Assembly (NCBI RefSeq): GCF_022179645.1
Contig: NZ_BPRA01000010.1
Span: 1-64,000, forward strand
Direction of reading: 5' to 3'
Origin: Methylobacterium thuringiense
GTDB taxonomy: Bacteria; Pseudomonadota; Alphaproteobacteria; Rhizobiales; Beijerinckiaceae
DNA length: 64,000 nt
This document shows positions 42,527 to 51,690 of this stretch, piece by piece. The translations under genes were made by a program, and so were the position numbers. Numbering within the stretch: the first letter of the stretch is position 1; each line of letters opens with the position of its first letter. The notes under the pieces were generated by a model. The model was not told where the DNA came from, ran no database searches, and saw only the letters and a program-made list of their open reading frames with translations.

Positions 42527-44056
42527 ATGAAGATCGAGATCGTCCTCGGCGACGTCGTGACGAAGGGGGCCCAGGCCGAGCCGGCCGTCATGGACATCGA
42601 GGAATTGCTGGCGACGCGGCTGCTGGTCCAGGGCAATTCCGGCTCGGGCAAGTCGCATTTGCTGATGCGCATCCTGGAGCAGAGCGCCGGCACGGTTCAG
42701 CAGATCGTCGTCGACCCGGAAGGGGATTTCGTCTCGCTGAGCCAGCGCTACGGGCATGTCGTGATCGATGCGCGCCGCAGCGACGTCGAGCTGGAGACGA
42801 TCGGCCTGCGCATCCGCCAGTCGCGCGTCTCGGCCGTGCTCGACCTGCAGAATCTCGAGGTCGAGGGCCAGATGCGGGCCACCGGCATCTTCCTCAACGC
42901 CCTGTTCGACGCCGACCGGGAGCACTGGCATCCGGCGCTCGTCGTGGTCGACGAGGCGCAGCTCTTCGCTCCCGTCGAGAAGGGCGAATTCTCCGAGGAA
43001 TCGCGCCGGATCTCGCTCGGAGCGATGACGAACCTGATGTGCCGCGGCCGCAAGCGCGGGCTCGCCGGCATCATCGCGACCCAGCGGCTCGCCAAGGTCG
43101 CCAAGAACGTCGCGGCGGAAGCCTCCAACTTCCTGATGGGGCGCACCTTCCTCGACATCGACATGGCCCGGGCCGGCGATCTCCTGGGCATGGACCGGCG
43201 CTCGACCGACATGTTCCGCGATCTCGGCCGCGGGCACTTCATGGCGCTCGGGCCGGCGCTCTACCGGCGCCCGACCCATGTGACGGTCGCCTCCGTCACG
43301 GCCAGCGCGCTGGGCAGCGCGCCGCGGCTGACGCCACCGCCGAGCGAGGTCACGCTGGAGGAGCGGGAAGCCCTGCTCGCCCCCGTGCCGATGGCGGCGG
43401 CCCGCCCGGTCGCGGAACGCCGCGCGGCCGTGCCCGCGCCTCCTTCCGTCAACGACATGCTCGCCAGGATCGCCGAGCGGCGCGAGGCCGACGACGCGGA
43501 GCACCCGCCGATCCCCGCGATGCCGGCCGAGGAGCGCGAGGCGATCCTGCGCGCGATCGTGCAGGAGATCATCGCGAACCCCGACAACGCCTTCGCGGAC
43601 GAGCAGAAGCTCTTCAACGAGTTCTCCTACGCCCACCGCTTCAAGCGCCTGCCCGGCCATGCCGACCGCGACGAGTTCCGGCGGCTGCTCGCCTTCGCCA
43701 AGGCCGGGGCCGACACCATGGACGCCTCGGACGAGCGCTGGCAGCAGGCGCTCGCCGCCGCGGAGGACGTGCCGGTCGAGGATCGCACGCTGTTCCTGCT
43801 GTTCGCCCGCGCGGCGATGAGCCGGGCCGAATGCCCGCCCGACGCCACGGTGGCCCGGATCTGCGGCACCCGCTCGGCCGGTCGCGCCCGCGGCATGATC
43901 TCGTTCCTGGAGCGCAAGGGCCACATCGCCGTGCGCGCCGGGTTTCGGAACCTCAGAACCGTCGCGATCCCGGCGCTCGGCTGGGAGACGGCGCCGGGCG
44001 ATCCGAACGCGCCCGACGTGCCGTCCGAGGAATCACGGATGGCGGCGGCGGAGTAG
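42527..44056 (+). CDS. HerA-like ATPase (DUF87/FtsK-HerA)
   Basis: A 509-residue P-loop ATPase. Walker A is VQGNSGSGKSHLLMRIL, Walker B is ALVVVDEAQLF, followed by SRRISLGAMTNLMCRGRKRG and IIATQRLAKVAKNV, which match the HerA/DUF87 helicase-like group. The C-terminal 230 residues include a Pro/Ala-rich linker and a helical domain. Archaeal HerA works with a NurA nuclease in end resection; no NurA gene is adjacent here, so the role is unknown (DNA translocation is likely). It follows the phosphoesterase after 90 bases on the same strand, but a link between them is unproven. Confidence 0.85.
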   Translation: MKIEIVLGDVVTKGAQAEPAVMDIEELLATRLLVQGNSGSGKSHLLMRILEQSAGTVQQIVVDPEGDFVSLSQRYGHVVIDARRSDVELETIGLRIRQSRVSAVLDLQNLEVEGQMRATGIFLNALFDADREHWHPALVVVDEAQLFAPVEKGEFSEESRRISLGAMTNLMCRGRKRGLAGIIATQRLAKVAKNVAAEASNFLMGRTFLDIDMARAGDLLGMDRRSTDMFRDLGRGHFMALGPALYRRPTHVTVASVTASALGSAPRLTPPPSEVTLEEREALLAPVPMAAARPVAERRAAVPAPPSVNDMLARIAERREADDAEHPPIPAMPAEEREAILRAIVQEIIANPDNAFADEQKLFNEFSYAHRFKRLPGHADRDEFRRLLAFAKAGADTMDASDERWQQALAAAEDVPVEDRTLFLLFARAAMSRAECPPDATVARICGTRSAGRARGMISFLERKGHIAVRAGFRNLRTVAIPALGWETAPGDPNAPDVPSEESRMAAAE

Positions 44057-44103
44057 GGCCCTTTGCGACTGCCGTTCACCGACCCGGTCGAGGCTGGCAC
44101 TCT

Positions 44104-44209
44104 CCTCCTCCTTGTGGGGAGGAGGGAGGAGGTGGGGGTGGTGCAGACGGCACCGGAACGCTCGATCCTGAGCCACCCCCACCCCTGGCCCCTCCCCACA
44201 AGGGGGAGG
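44104..44209. repeat. Long imperfect inverted repeat
   Basis: The left arm CCTCCTCCTTGTGGGGAGG (44104-44122) pairs with CCTCCCCACAAGGGGGAGG (44191-44209), one mismatch in 19; an inner arm GGTGGGGGTGG pairs with CCACCCCCACC. It fills the gap between two convergent genes. This purine/pyrimidine-skewed element is a familiar dispersed repeat of alphaproteobacterial genomes and may act as a bidirectional terminator. Confidence 0.75.
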
Positions 44210-44250
44210 GAAAAGAGACCGCGCTACCCGAACAGATAACTCGGAAAAAA

Positions 44251-45132
44251 TCAGAACGCCGCCGCCTCGATCGTTCCGTCGCGGTGGAGCGCCGCGCGCT
44301 TCATGCCGGCGGCGTTGAACGGCATGACGACGCGGCCCTCGGCATCGATCGCGATCAGACCGCCCTCGCCGCCCAGCGCCGCAACGTCGGCCAGCGCGCC
44401 CCGCGTCGCGTCCTCCAGGCTCGCCCGGCCGAAGCGCATCCGCATCGCCACCTGCGCCGCGGCGGCCGCGCGGATGAAGTACTCGCCCTGGCCGGTGCAC
44501 GACACCGCGACGGCACGGTCGGCCCAGACCCCGGCGCCGACCAGCGGCGTGTCGCCGACGCGGCCGGGCAGCTTGCCGAAGACGCCGCCGGTGGAGGTGC
44601 CGCCGGCGAGCCGGCCTTGCGCATCGCGCACGACGCAGCCGACGGTGCCGTGGGCGAGTTCGCCCGGCGGCGGCAGGCCGCCCTCGAGCCCGGCATGGGT
44701 AAACCAGTCTTGTCCGGGCTCGATCGCGTCGAGGCCCTGTTCGCGGGCGAAGATCGCGGCGCCGTCCCCGGCGAGCAGCACGTGCGGAGTCGCCTCCATC
44801 ACGGCGCGGGCCGCCCGGATCGGACTGCGAAAGCCCTGCAGCGCCGCCACCGCGCCGGCCGCACCCGTCGTGCCGTCGACGAGGCTCGCATCGAGTTCGT
44901 AATGCCCGGCGCTGTTGGGGGACGAACCGCGACCGGCGGCGTAGAGACCCGAGGCCTCCAGGGCCGCGATCGTCTCCACCGCGACGTCGAGTGCCGAGGT
45001 CCCGGCCCGCAGCCGGTCCCGGGCCGTCTCGACGAGACCGCGCATGTTTTCGATATCACGGGCATAGTCGCGGCTGCGGTTCGGGATCGCCCCGCCATGC
45101 AGGGCCAGGGCGATCGTCTGCGTGTCGCTCAT
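44251..45132 (-). CDS. iaaA: Isoaspartyl peptidase/L-asparaginase (plant type)
   Basis: A 293-residue N-terminal nucleophile hydrolase. ALALHGGAIP opens the family fold; the precursor is self-cleaved before Thr163 in HGTVGCVVRD to give alpha and beta subunits. GVFGKLPGRVGDTPLVGAG and SCTGQGEYFIR line the active site. It removes beta-aspartyl residues from peptides formed by protein ageing and can hydrolyse asparagine. It stands alone, convergent with the HerA-like gene. Confidence 0.93.
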   Translation of the reverse strand: MSDTQTIALALHGGAIPNRSRDYARDIENMRGLVETARDRLRAGTSALDVAVETIAALEASGLYAAGRGSSPNSAGHYELDASLVDGTTGAAGAVAALQGFRSPIRAARAVMEATPHVLLAGDGAAIFAREQGLDAIEPGQDWFTHAGLEGGLPPPGELAHGTVGCVVRDAQGRLAGGTSTGGVFGKLPGRVGDTPLVGAGVWADRAVAVSCTGQGEYFIRAAAAAQVAMRMRFGRASLEDATRGALADVAALGGEGGLIAIDAEGRVVMPFNAAGMKRAALHRDGTIEAAAF

Positions 45133-45638
45133 CCAGGGTCTCCTCGTGCCGAGGCCCGGACACGCCGATGCCGTCAGGGCCGATCCCGCGCGTCGCCTAC
45201 CACGCGGCCGCGGCTGTGAGCAGGGGCGGGCATCCAGTCCGGATCACGCGCCGTGCCGCTATCGGCACCGCAGCAGCCCCACGATCCCGAGGCAACCGGA
45301 GGTGAGGCCGCCCGGGGCTTCGCTCGCAGCCCCGAAGGCGCCGTAGGACACCACCAGCGGCGTGATCCGCGGCGCATCCTCGGTCGCCACGATCACCCCG
45401 GCGCAGACCAGTCCGAAGGCAAGAGTCAGGAATTCGTGGACGCGGAGGCCGCTCCGCCGGGGAGAGGGTATCGATCGGTCTCCTGCAGGTAGGGACCGTG
45501 TTTGAGGGCCGATTGTTACAGCATTTCGTGGGAAAGTTGCCCACGTAGTTTGTCGTCGAACGCACGGCGAAGTTTTTGCGCCACCCTGTCGGCAACGGCT
45601 AATCTCGCCCGTCCTCGGAGACGAAGCGGGACCGACCG
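45133..45638. other. Intergenic region before YCII gene
   Basis: About 505 bases. A minus-strand open frame ending at 45259 has a convincing hydrophobic tail (TLAFGLVCAGVIVATEDAP) but lacks a start codon at the right place, so it may be a remnant. The promoter of the YCII-sigma factor pair should lie near 45500-45630. Nothing else is visible. Confidence 0.45.
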
Positions 45639-46013
45639 ATGCTCTATGCCATCCTCTGCTATCACGACGAACATGCCGTCTGCGCCTGGAGCCGGGAGCA
45701 GGACGACGCGGTGATGCAAAAGCTCGCGGTCGTTCAGGAGCGGCTGGCGCGGGAGGGCCGGCTCGGGCCGGTCGCCCGGCTGATGCCGACCACCGCCGCC
45801 ACGACTTTGCGCAAGGACCGCGAGCCGCCGCTCGTCGTCGACGGCCCCTTCGCCGAGACCAAGGAGCAGCTGCTCGGCTTCTACCTCGTCGAGGTCGCGG
45901 GGCTGGAGGAGGCGCTCGCCATCGCGAAGGAACTCGGCGCGGCCAATCCCGGCGGAAGCTACGAACTGCGCCCCGTCGCCAATTTCTTCGATGCGAAAGC
46001 CGCCGCACCATGA
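45639..46013 (+). CDS. YCII (DGPF)-domain protein
   Basis: A 124-residue protein of the YCII/DGPF family. The signature VVDGPFAETKEQLLGFYLVE is clear. These small proteins are typically co-encoded with ECF42-type sigma factors and are thought to be part of, or regulated by, that stress circuit. Its stop overlaps the sigma-factor ATG (ATGA). Confidence 0.92.
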   Translation: MLYAILCYHDEHAVCAWSREQDDAVMQKLAVVQERLAREGRLGPVARLMPTTAATTLRKDREPPLVVDGPFAETKEQLLGFYLVEVAGLEEALAIAKELGAANPGGSYELRPVANFFDAKAAAP

Positions 46014-47269
46014 GCGATCTCGACTGGATCGAGCAGGCGCTGACCGGGGCGCGGCCCGTCGCGGTCGCCGCCCTGCTGCGCTATTTTCGCAATCTCGACA
46101 CGGCGGAGGAGGCGTTTCAGGAAGCCTGCCTGCGGGCGCTGGCGTCCTGGCCGAAGAACGGTCCGCCGCGCGACACCGCCGCCTGGCTGATCCTGGTCGG
46201 GCGCAACGCCGGGGTCGACGCCGCGCGCAAGCGCAGCCGCCTCGAGGCGCTGCCGGACGAAGAAAGGCTCTCGGATCTGGAGGATGCCGAGAGCGCGCTC
46301 GCCGAGCGCCTCGACGGATCTCAGTATCGCGACGACATCCTGCGGCTGCTGTTCATCTGCTGCCATCCCGACCTGCCGCGGACGCAGCAGATCGCGCTGG
46401 CCTTGCGCATCGTGTCCGGCCTGCCGGTGGCGCGCATCGCCCACGCGTTTCTCGTCGGCGAGAGCGCGATGGAGCAGCGCATCACCCGCGCCAAGGGGCG
46501 GGTGGCGAAGGCCGCGGTGCCGTTCGAGGCGCCGGGTCCCGCTGAGCGCACGGAGCGCCTCGCGGCGGTGGCGGCGATGCTCTACCTCGTCTTCAACGAG
46601 GGCTATTCCGCCGGCTACGACCAGACCGCAGCCCGCGCGCCTCTCTGCGACGAGGCCATCCGCCTCGTCCGACTGCTCCAGAAGATCTTTCCCGGTGAGC
46701 CCGAGATCATGGGTCTCGCCGCGCTGATGCTGCTGCAGCATGCGCGCACCGCCGCCCGCTTCGACGCGCACGGCGCCGTGGTGCTGCTGGAGGACCAGGA
46801 CCGCGCGGCCTGGGATCGCGGCATGATCGGGGAGGGGCTCGCGCTCCTCGACAAGGCGATGCGCCACAACCGGCCCGGCCCCTACCAGATCCAGGCAGCC
46901 GTCGCCGCCCTCCACGCCCGCGCCGCGACGGCCGCCGAAACCGACTGGCCGCAGATCGACCACCTCTATGCCAGCCTCGAGCGGATGCAGCCCTCGCCCG
47001 TGGTGACGCTCAACCGCGCGGTCGCCGTGTTCAAGGCGCGCGGGCCGGCCGACGCCCTGGCGCTGATCGCGCCGCTGGAAAAGGACCTCGCCGGCTACTT
47101 CTACTTCCACGGCGCCCGCGGCGCGTTCCTGAACGAGCTCGGCCGGCGGGAGGAGGCGCGGGTCAGCTTCGACAGGGCGATCGCGCTCGCCGGCACCGCG
47201 GCGGAGGCGGCTTTCATCCGGATGCAGCTCGACGGGCTGGGGGAGGGCGGGGCACGCGTGGCCGGGTGA
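46010..47269 (+). CDS. ECF42-type RNA polymerase sigma factor
   Basis: A 419-residue sigma factor. Region 2 (about 15-90) has AEEAFQEACLRALASWP; region 4 (about 110-170) has RTQQIALALRIVSGLPVARI. The long C-terminal extension (LYLVFNEGYSAGYDQT, MGLAALMLLQHARTAARFD) is the TPR-like DUF6596 domain that defines group ECF42, which has no anti-sigma factor and instead depends on the extension. Coupling to the YCII gene is typical of the group. It probably controls the YCII gene and perhaps the DoxX gene downstream. Confidence 0.93.
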   Translation: MSDLDWIEQALTGARPVAVAALLRYFRNLDTAEEAFQEACLRALASWPKNGPPRDTAAWLILVGRNAGVDAARKRSRLEALPDEERLSDLEDAESALAERLDGSQYRDDILRLLFICCHPDLPRTQQIALALRIVSGLPVARIAHAFLVGESAMEQRITRAKGRVAKAAVPFEAPGPAERTERLAAVAAMLYLVFNEGYSAGYDQTAARAPLCDEAIRLVRLLQKIFPGEPEIMGLAALMLLQHARTAARFDAHGAVVLLEDQDRAAWDRGMIGEGLALLDKAMRHNRPGPYQIQAAVAALHARAATAAETDWPQIDHLYASLERMQPSPVVTLNRAVAVFKARGPADALALIAPLEKDLAGYFYFHGARGAFLNELGRREEARVSFDRAIALAGTAAEAAFIRMQLDGLGEGGARVAG

Positions 47270-47363
47270 AATCCGAAGGCCTTGTCGAGACCGGATGTCG
47301 GAACGGCAACGCTTCGATCGTCCTCCGGGTATCATCCCGCCACCGAGCCCGAGGGACACCACC

Positions 47364-47777
47364 ATGTCGGCAATGCTGCAGCCCGAGACAAACACGCGGG
47401 CCATGACGCTCGCCGGTCGCGGCATGAGCGGCCTCGTCATCGTCTTTCTGCTGTTCGACGCCGGCATCAAGCTCGTGCCGATCGCCCCCGTCACCGAGAC
47501 ACTGACGGCGCTCGGCTGGCCGGCAAGCATCGAGATGGCGCGCGGGCTCGGTGTGCTGACGCTCGTCTGCACGCTGCTCTACGCGACGCCGCGCACCGCG
47601 GTGCTCGGGGCGATCCTGCTCACCGGCTATTTCGGCGGGGCGATGGCCACGCATCTGCGCGTCGGCAGCCCGGTGTTCAGCCACCTGCTGTTCGGGTTCT
47701 ATCTCGGCCTACTCCTCTGGGGTGGCCTCTATCTGCGCGATGCGCGGCTGCGGACGCTGATTCCGATTCGTCTCTGA
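47364..47777 (+). CDS. DoxX-family membrane protein
   Basis: A 137-residue protein with four hydrophobic helices (LVIVFLLFDAGIKLVPIAPV, LGVLTLVCTLLYATPRTAV, ILLTGYFGGAMATHLRVG, LLFGFYLGLLLWGGLYLRD), matching the DoxX-like family. These proteins are linked to redox stress and thiosulfate or detergent-type stress but are poorly understood. GAGGGA precedes the ATG. It lies 94 bases after the sigma factor gene, on the same strand, and may be an ECF42 target. Confidence 0.85.
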   Translation: MSAMLQPETNTRAMTLAGRGMSGLVIVFLLFDAGIKLVPIAPVTETLTALGWPASIEMARGLGVLTLVCTLLYATPRTAVLGAILLTGYFGGAMATHLRVGSPVFSHLLFGFYLGLLLWGGLYLRDARLRTLIPIRL

Positions 47778-48336
47778 GATTCCCACGGCCCCTACCGGGA
47801 TTCCGAGACCGCGCGCGTCCTTGCAGGGAAGGCGGAGCCCGCGGCGAGCGACAAGGAGGGCGACGTGCCTTCCACCACGCCCGATCTTCCTGGGGCGAGC
47901 GAAAGAACCGCGACGCGCACGGCACCGTGAGCCGGGTGCGGTTGCACGACGAATACGGCGGTGACTCGGTCCGGCCGTCGTGCTGCGACGGAGAAACGCC
48001 CGCGGACGTCTCACGACGCCCCCCGTGTCCCGGCGGCCACAGCCGTCACGCAATCCGGCGGCCGGGTTGGACACCGGATCGAGGGCACACGCAAGCAACG
48101 TCCGTTCGATGCGACGCCTGTTCGGTTCGAATCGGTAAATAACTCACGAATACTGCAAGTACGACTTCGATTTTGTCATTGGAATAATTATAAATATCCC
48201 GGCGAGCTGTTAACACAACTATAAATGTATTTGACCCCTCAAGAAGGCGTGACCTACCGCAGAGGGCGACGGAGGCGTCCAGGCGGCATCGGGATCGGCC
48301 CGGCGCGCGACGCATCCGCCGGACGGACACCACACC
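47778..48336. other. Intergenic region before siderophore receptor
   Basis: About 560 bases. The last 120 (48118-48235) are strikingly AT-rich and contain TATAAAT-like hexamers near 48189 and 48220 and a TGTTAACA palindrome near 48209. They very likely hold the receptor promoter and an iron-responsive operator, though no site fits the Fur, Irr or RirA consensus well. No gene is seen. Confidence 0.5.
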
Positions 48337-50451
48337 ATGTCGAGGACGATCGCCGCCGGGATTTTGGCCGCCGCCCTGATGCCGGCCCTGCCGGCCCGAG
48401 CGGAGGGGCCGAGCGATCCGGTGATCGCGCTGGACGAGCTCTCGGTCAGCGGCGACGGCAAGGCGGTCTCGCGCGGCTACCAGCCGGTGCGCTCCTCGAT
48501 CGCGCTCGGCACCGAGACGCCGATCCTCAGGATCCCGCAGGCGGTGGCGGTCGTCACCGAGCAGGCGCTCCAGGACCAGGCGGTGCGGACCCTCGACGAG
48601 GCGCTCTACAACGTCTCGGGCATCACACAGACCAACACGCTCGGCGGCACGCAGGACGCCTTCATCCGCCGCGGCTTCGGCGACAACCGCGACGGCTCGA
48701 TTCTTCGCGATGGCCTCAGGACCGCGCTGCCGCGTTCGTTCATGCCGACGACGCAGCGCGTCGAGGTGCTGAAAGGTCCGGCCTCGGCCCTCTACGGCAT
48801 CCTCGATCCGGGCGGCCTCATCAACATCGTCACCAAGAAGCCACGCTTCGTTCAGGCCGGCTATCTCGAGGTGTTCGGCACGAGCTTCAACGGCGGCGGC
48901 GTCGAGGCGGATTTCACCGGGCCGATCGAGGGCACCAACCTCGCCTACCGCTTCATCGCGCAGCACCGCAACGCCGAGTACTGGCGCAATTTCGGCTCCC
49001 AGAACCAGCAGGTGATCGCCCCCTCGCTGACCTGGCAGGGCGACGACACCCGCGTGACCGTCTCCTACGAGTGGTCGCACTACAAGTTTCCGTTCGACCG
49101 CGGCACGATCTTCGATCTGCGAAGCGGCAAGCCGGTGAACGTGCCGCGCGATCGCCGCTTCGACGAGCGCTACAACATCACCGCAGGCGAGAACCACGTC
49201 GCCGGCCTCAACATCGAGCACGATTTCGGTTCGACCTGGAAGGCGAACCTGAACTACGCCTTCAGCAACAACTTCTACCAGGACAACCAGGCCCGGGTGG
49301 TCTCCTACAACCCGGCCACCAACGCCCTGGTGCGCCGGGCCGACGCCACCCAGGATTCGAACTTTTCCGTGCATTCGGGCCGGCTCGACTTCACCGGCAA
49401 GGAGAGCGTCCTCGGCTTCGAGCACGATCTGCTGGTCGGCGCGTCCTACGACTACTCGGACGTGCTGCGCACGCGCCTGATCCGGGGGCCGAACAACACC
49501 CGCTTCAACATCTTCAATCCGGTCTACGGGCTGCTGCCGCAGAGCTTCGCCATCTCGGCCGTCGACAGCGACCAGCGCGAACGCATCTCCACGGCCTCGG
49601 TCTACGCGCAGGACACGATCGCGCTGACCGAACAGCTGCTGCTCGTCGGCGGCCTGCGTTACCAGGACTTCTCGCAGATCGCCGGCAAGGGCCGCCCGTT
49701 CAGCACCAACACCGACGTGTCGGGCGGGCGCGTGGTGCCCCGCCTCGGCCTCGTCTACCTGCTGACGCCGAGCCTGTCGGTCTACTCCTCCTACAGCCAG
49801 ACCTTCCGGCCGAACTCGTCCATCGCCAGCGCCATCGGCGCGCTGCCGCCGGAGGAGGGGGAGGCCTACGAGGTCGGCCTGAAGGCGGAGATCTTCGACG
49901 GCATCACCGCCACCGCCGCGCTCTACGACATCGACAAATCGAACGTGCTCTACACCGAGGTGATCGGCGGTATCTCCTTCAGCCGTACCGCCGGCAAGGT
50001 GAACTCGCGCGGCTTCGAGCTCGACGTCGCCGGCCAGATCGCGCCGGACTGGAGCGTCATCGCCACCTACGCCTACACCGACGCGGTGGTGACCGCCGAC
50101 CCGACGCTGAAGGGCAACGAACTGCTCAACGTCGCGCCCCACACCGCCTCGGTGTTCCTGACCCACGATTTCGGTGCGCTGGGCGACGGGCGCTTGCGAG
50201 CGGGCATCGGCGGGCGCTACGTCGGCGCACGGCCGGGCAGCGCCGCGAACACCTTCCGGATGCCGGACTACGCGGTCGCCGACGCCTTCATCGCCTACGA
50301 CACCACGGTGCACGGCCAGCCGACCACGCTGCAGCTCAACCTGCGCAACCTGACGGACACGACCTATTACACCTCCTCCATCGGCACGAATCTCGGCGTC
50401 CAGGTCGGCGAGCCCTTCCAGGCCATCGCCTCGGCCCGCGTCTTCTGGTGA
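48337..50451 (+). CDS. TonB-dependent siderophore receptor
   Basis: A 704-residue outer-membrane receptor. A signal peptide (IAAGILAAALMPALPARA) is followed by a plug with TPILRIPQAVAVVTEQALQD and VEVLKGPASALYGILDPGGL, then a barrel ending in Trp. These fit the ferric-siderophore receptor class. The next gene, five bases on, encodes a PepSY membrane protein that in related operons helps iron release. Expression is presumably iron-controlled from the AT-rich leader. Confidence 0.94.
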   Translation: MSRTIAAGILAAALMPALPARAEGPSDPVIALDELSVSGDGKAVSRGYQPVRSSIALGTETPILRIPQAVAVVTEQALQDQAVRTLDEALYNVSGITQTNTLGGTQDAFIRRGFGDNRDGSILRDGLRTALPRSFMPTTQRVEVLKGPASALYGILDPGGLINIVTKKPRFVQAGYLEVFGTSFNGGGVEADFTGPIEGTNLAYRFIAQHRNAEYWRNFGSQNQQVIAPSLTWQGDDTRVTVSYEWSHYKFPFDRGTIFDLRSGKPVNVPRDRRFDERYNITAGENHVAGLNIEHDFGSTWKANLNYAFSNNFYQDNQARVVSYNPATNALVRRADATQDSNFSVHSGRLDFTGKESVLGFEHDLLVGASYDYSDVLRTRLIRGPNNTRFNIFNPVYGLLPQSFAISAVDSDQRERISTASVYAQDTIALTEQLLLVGGLRYQDFSQIAGKGRPFSTNTDVSGGRVVPRLGLVYLLTPSLSVYSSYSQTFRPNSSIASAIGALPPEEGEAYEVGLKAEIFDGITATAALYDIDKSNVLYTEVIGGISFSRTAGKVNSRGFELDVAGQIAPDWSVIATYAYTDAVVTADPTLKGNELLNVAPHTASVFLTHDFGALGDGRLRAGIGGRYVGARPGSAANTFRMPDYAVADAFIAYDTTVHGQPTTLQLNLRNLTDTTYYTSSIGTNLGVQVGEPFQAIASARVFW

Positions 50452-50455
50452 GGGG

Positions 50456-51643
50456 ATGGGGCTAACTCTGCGAAAGATCCTCTTCCGCCTGCACTGGGCG
50501 CTCGGCCTCACCGCCGGGCTGGTGCTCGCGCTGATGGGCGTGACCGGGGCGCTGATGAGCTACGAGGAGGCGATCATCGACCTCCTCAACACCGACCGGG
50601 CCGTGGTCGCGGTGAGCGAGCGCCCGCTCCTCGGGCCCCAGGCACTGGTGGCGGGGCTCGAGGCGTCGTGCCCGCCGCTGAAGGTGAACGCGCTGACGTT
50701 CTCCGGCGAGCCGGGACGGGCGGTCCGCGCCCGCTTCGTCTACGACGCCAGGACCGGCGCCCGGCCGCCCTCCGTCTATCTCGACCCCTATGACGGCATG
50801 CTGCTCGGCGAGACCCGCGGGGAGACGACCTTCGCGACGATCCGCGAGCTGCACCGCTGGCTGCTGATTCCCGGCGAAGGCAAGGGCTGGGGCCGGCAGA
50901 TCACCGGGGCCTGCGCGCTGGCGCTCCTCGTGTTCCTCGCCACCGGGCTGTACCTGCGCTGGCCGAAAATCCATCGCTGGCGGATCTGGCTGAAGCCGAA
51001 CCTGGCACGGCCGGGCCGGGCGCGCTGGTGGTCGCTGCACAGCATCGCCGGCACCTGGCTGCTGCCGGTCTACCTCGTAATCGCCCTGTCGGGGCTGTGG
51101 TGGTCCTACGACTGGTACCGCACCGGCGCGACCTGGGTGCTCACCGGCAAGGCGCCGGAAGCGAAGGCCGGGCGCGTGCTCGGCCGCAAGGGGCCGGACG
51201 GGCCGCTGGCGCTCGACGCAGCCTGGAGCACCTTTCAAAAGGGCGAGGGCGGGCAGGCGGCGCTCGCCATCCTGACCCTGCCGGGGCCGGACGCCACCGC
51301 GATCCGCATCCGCTGGCTGGCCAAGGACGCCGACCACCCGAAGGCGCGCAACGAGGCCACCTTCGATCCGGCGACGGGCGCGGTGCTCGGATCCAAGCGC
51401 TACGACGACAAGCCGCTCGGCCAGAGGCTCGCCGACAACATGCTGGAGGTGCATCGCGGCCGCTTCTTCGGAGACGTCTTCGCCCTGGCCTTCGCCCTCG
51501 CCGCCCTGGCGATGCCGCTCTTCGCGGCCACCGGCCTCACGCTCTACGTGCTGCGCCGCCGTGTCCTGCGCCGGCCTTCGCCGTCGACGGCGAAGGCCGG
51601 CGGCACAGGGCTTCCGGCGGATTGGGCACGGCCGCGCTCTTGA
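50456..51643 (+). CDS. PepSY-associated membrane protein (iron uptake)
   Basis: A 395-residue inner-membrane protein with four hydrophobic helices. LHWALGLTAGLVLALMGVTG begins helix 1; HRWLLIPGEGKGWGRQITG, WWSLHSIAGTWLLPVYLVIA and LEVHRGRFFGDVFALAFAL hold paired His residues that may ligate haem. This architecture is typical of PepSY-TM proteins (PiuB-like) next to siderophore receptors, thought to reduce ferric chelates. It starts five bases after the receptor stop. Function in iron reduction is inferred from context. Confidence 0.9.
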   Translation: MGLTLRKILFRLHWALGLTAGLVLALMGVTGALMSYEEAIIDLLNTDRAVVAVSERPLLGPQALVAGLEASCPPLKVNALTFSGEPGRAVRARFVYDARTGARPPSVYLDPYDGMLLGETRGETTFATIRELHRWLLIPGEGKGWGRQITGACALALLVFLATGLYLRWPKIHRWRIWLKPNLARPGRARWWSLHSIAGTWLLPVYLVIALSGLWWSYDWYRTGATWVLTGKAPEAKAGRVLGRKGPDGPLALDAAWSTFQKGEGGQAALAILTLPGPDATAIRIRWLAKDADHPKARNEATFDPATGAVLGSKRYDDKPLGQRLADNMLEVHRGRFFGDVFALAFALAALAMPLFAATGLTLYVLRRRVLRRPSPSTAKAGGTGLPADWARPRS

Positions 51644-51690
51644 GGCGCGGGGAGCGACCGGCTACCTCTGGAGGGGGGACCTGACGGCGC

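Noticed and set aside
45259-45440. Minus-strand frame with hydrophobic tail TLAFGLVCAGVIVATEDAP
   Set aside because: The natural start position is GTC, and no ATG, GTG or TTG precedes it at a suitable place; noted only in the intergenic entry.
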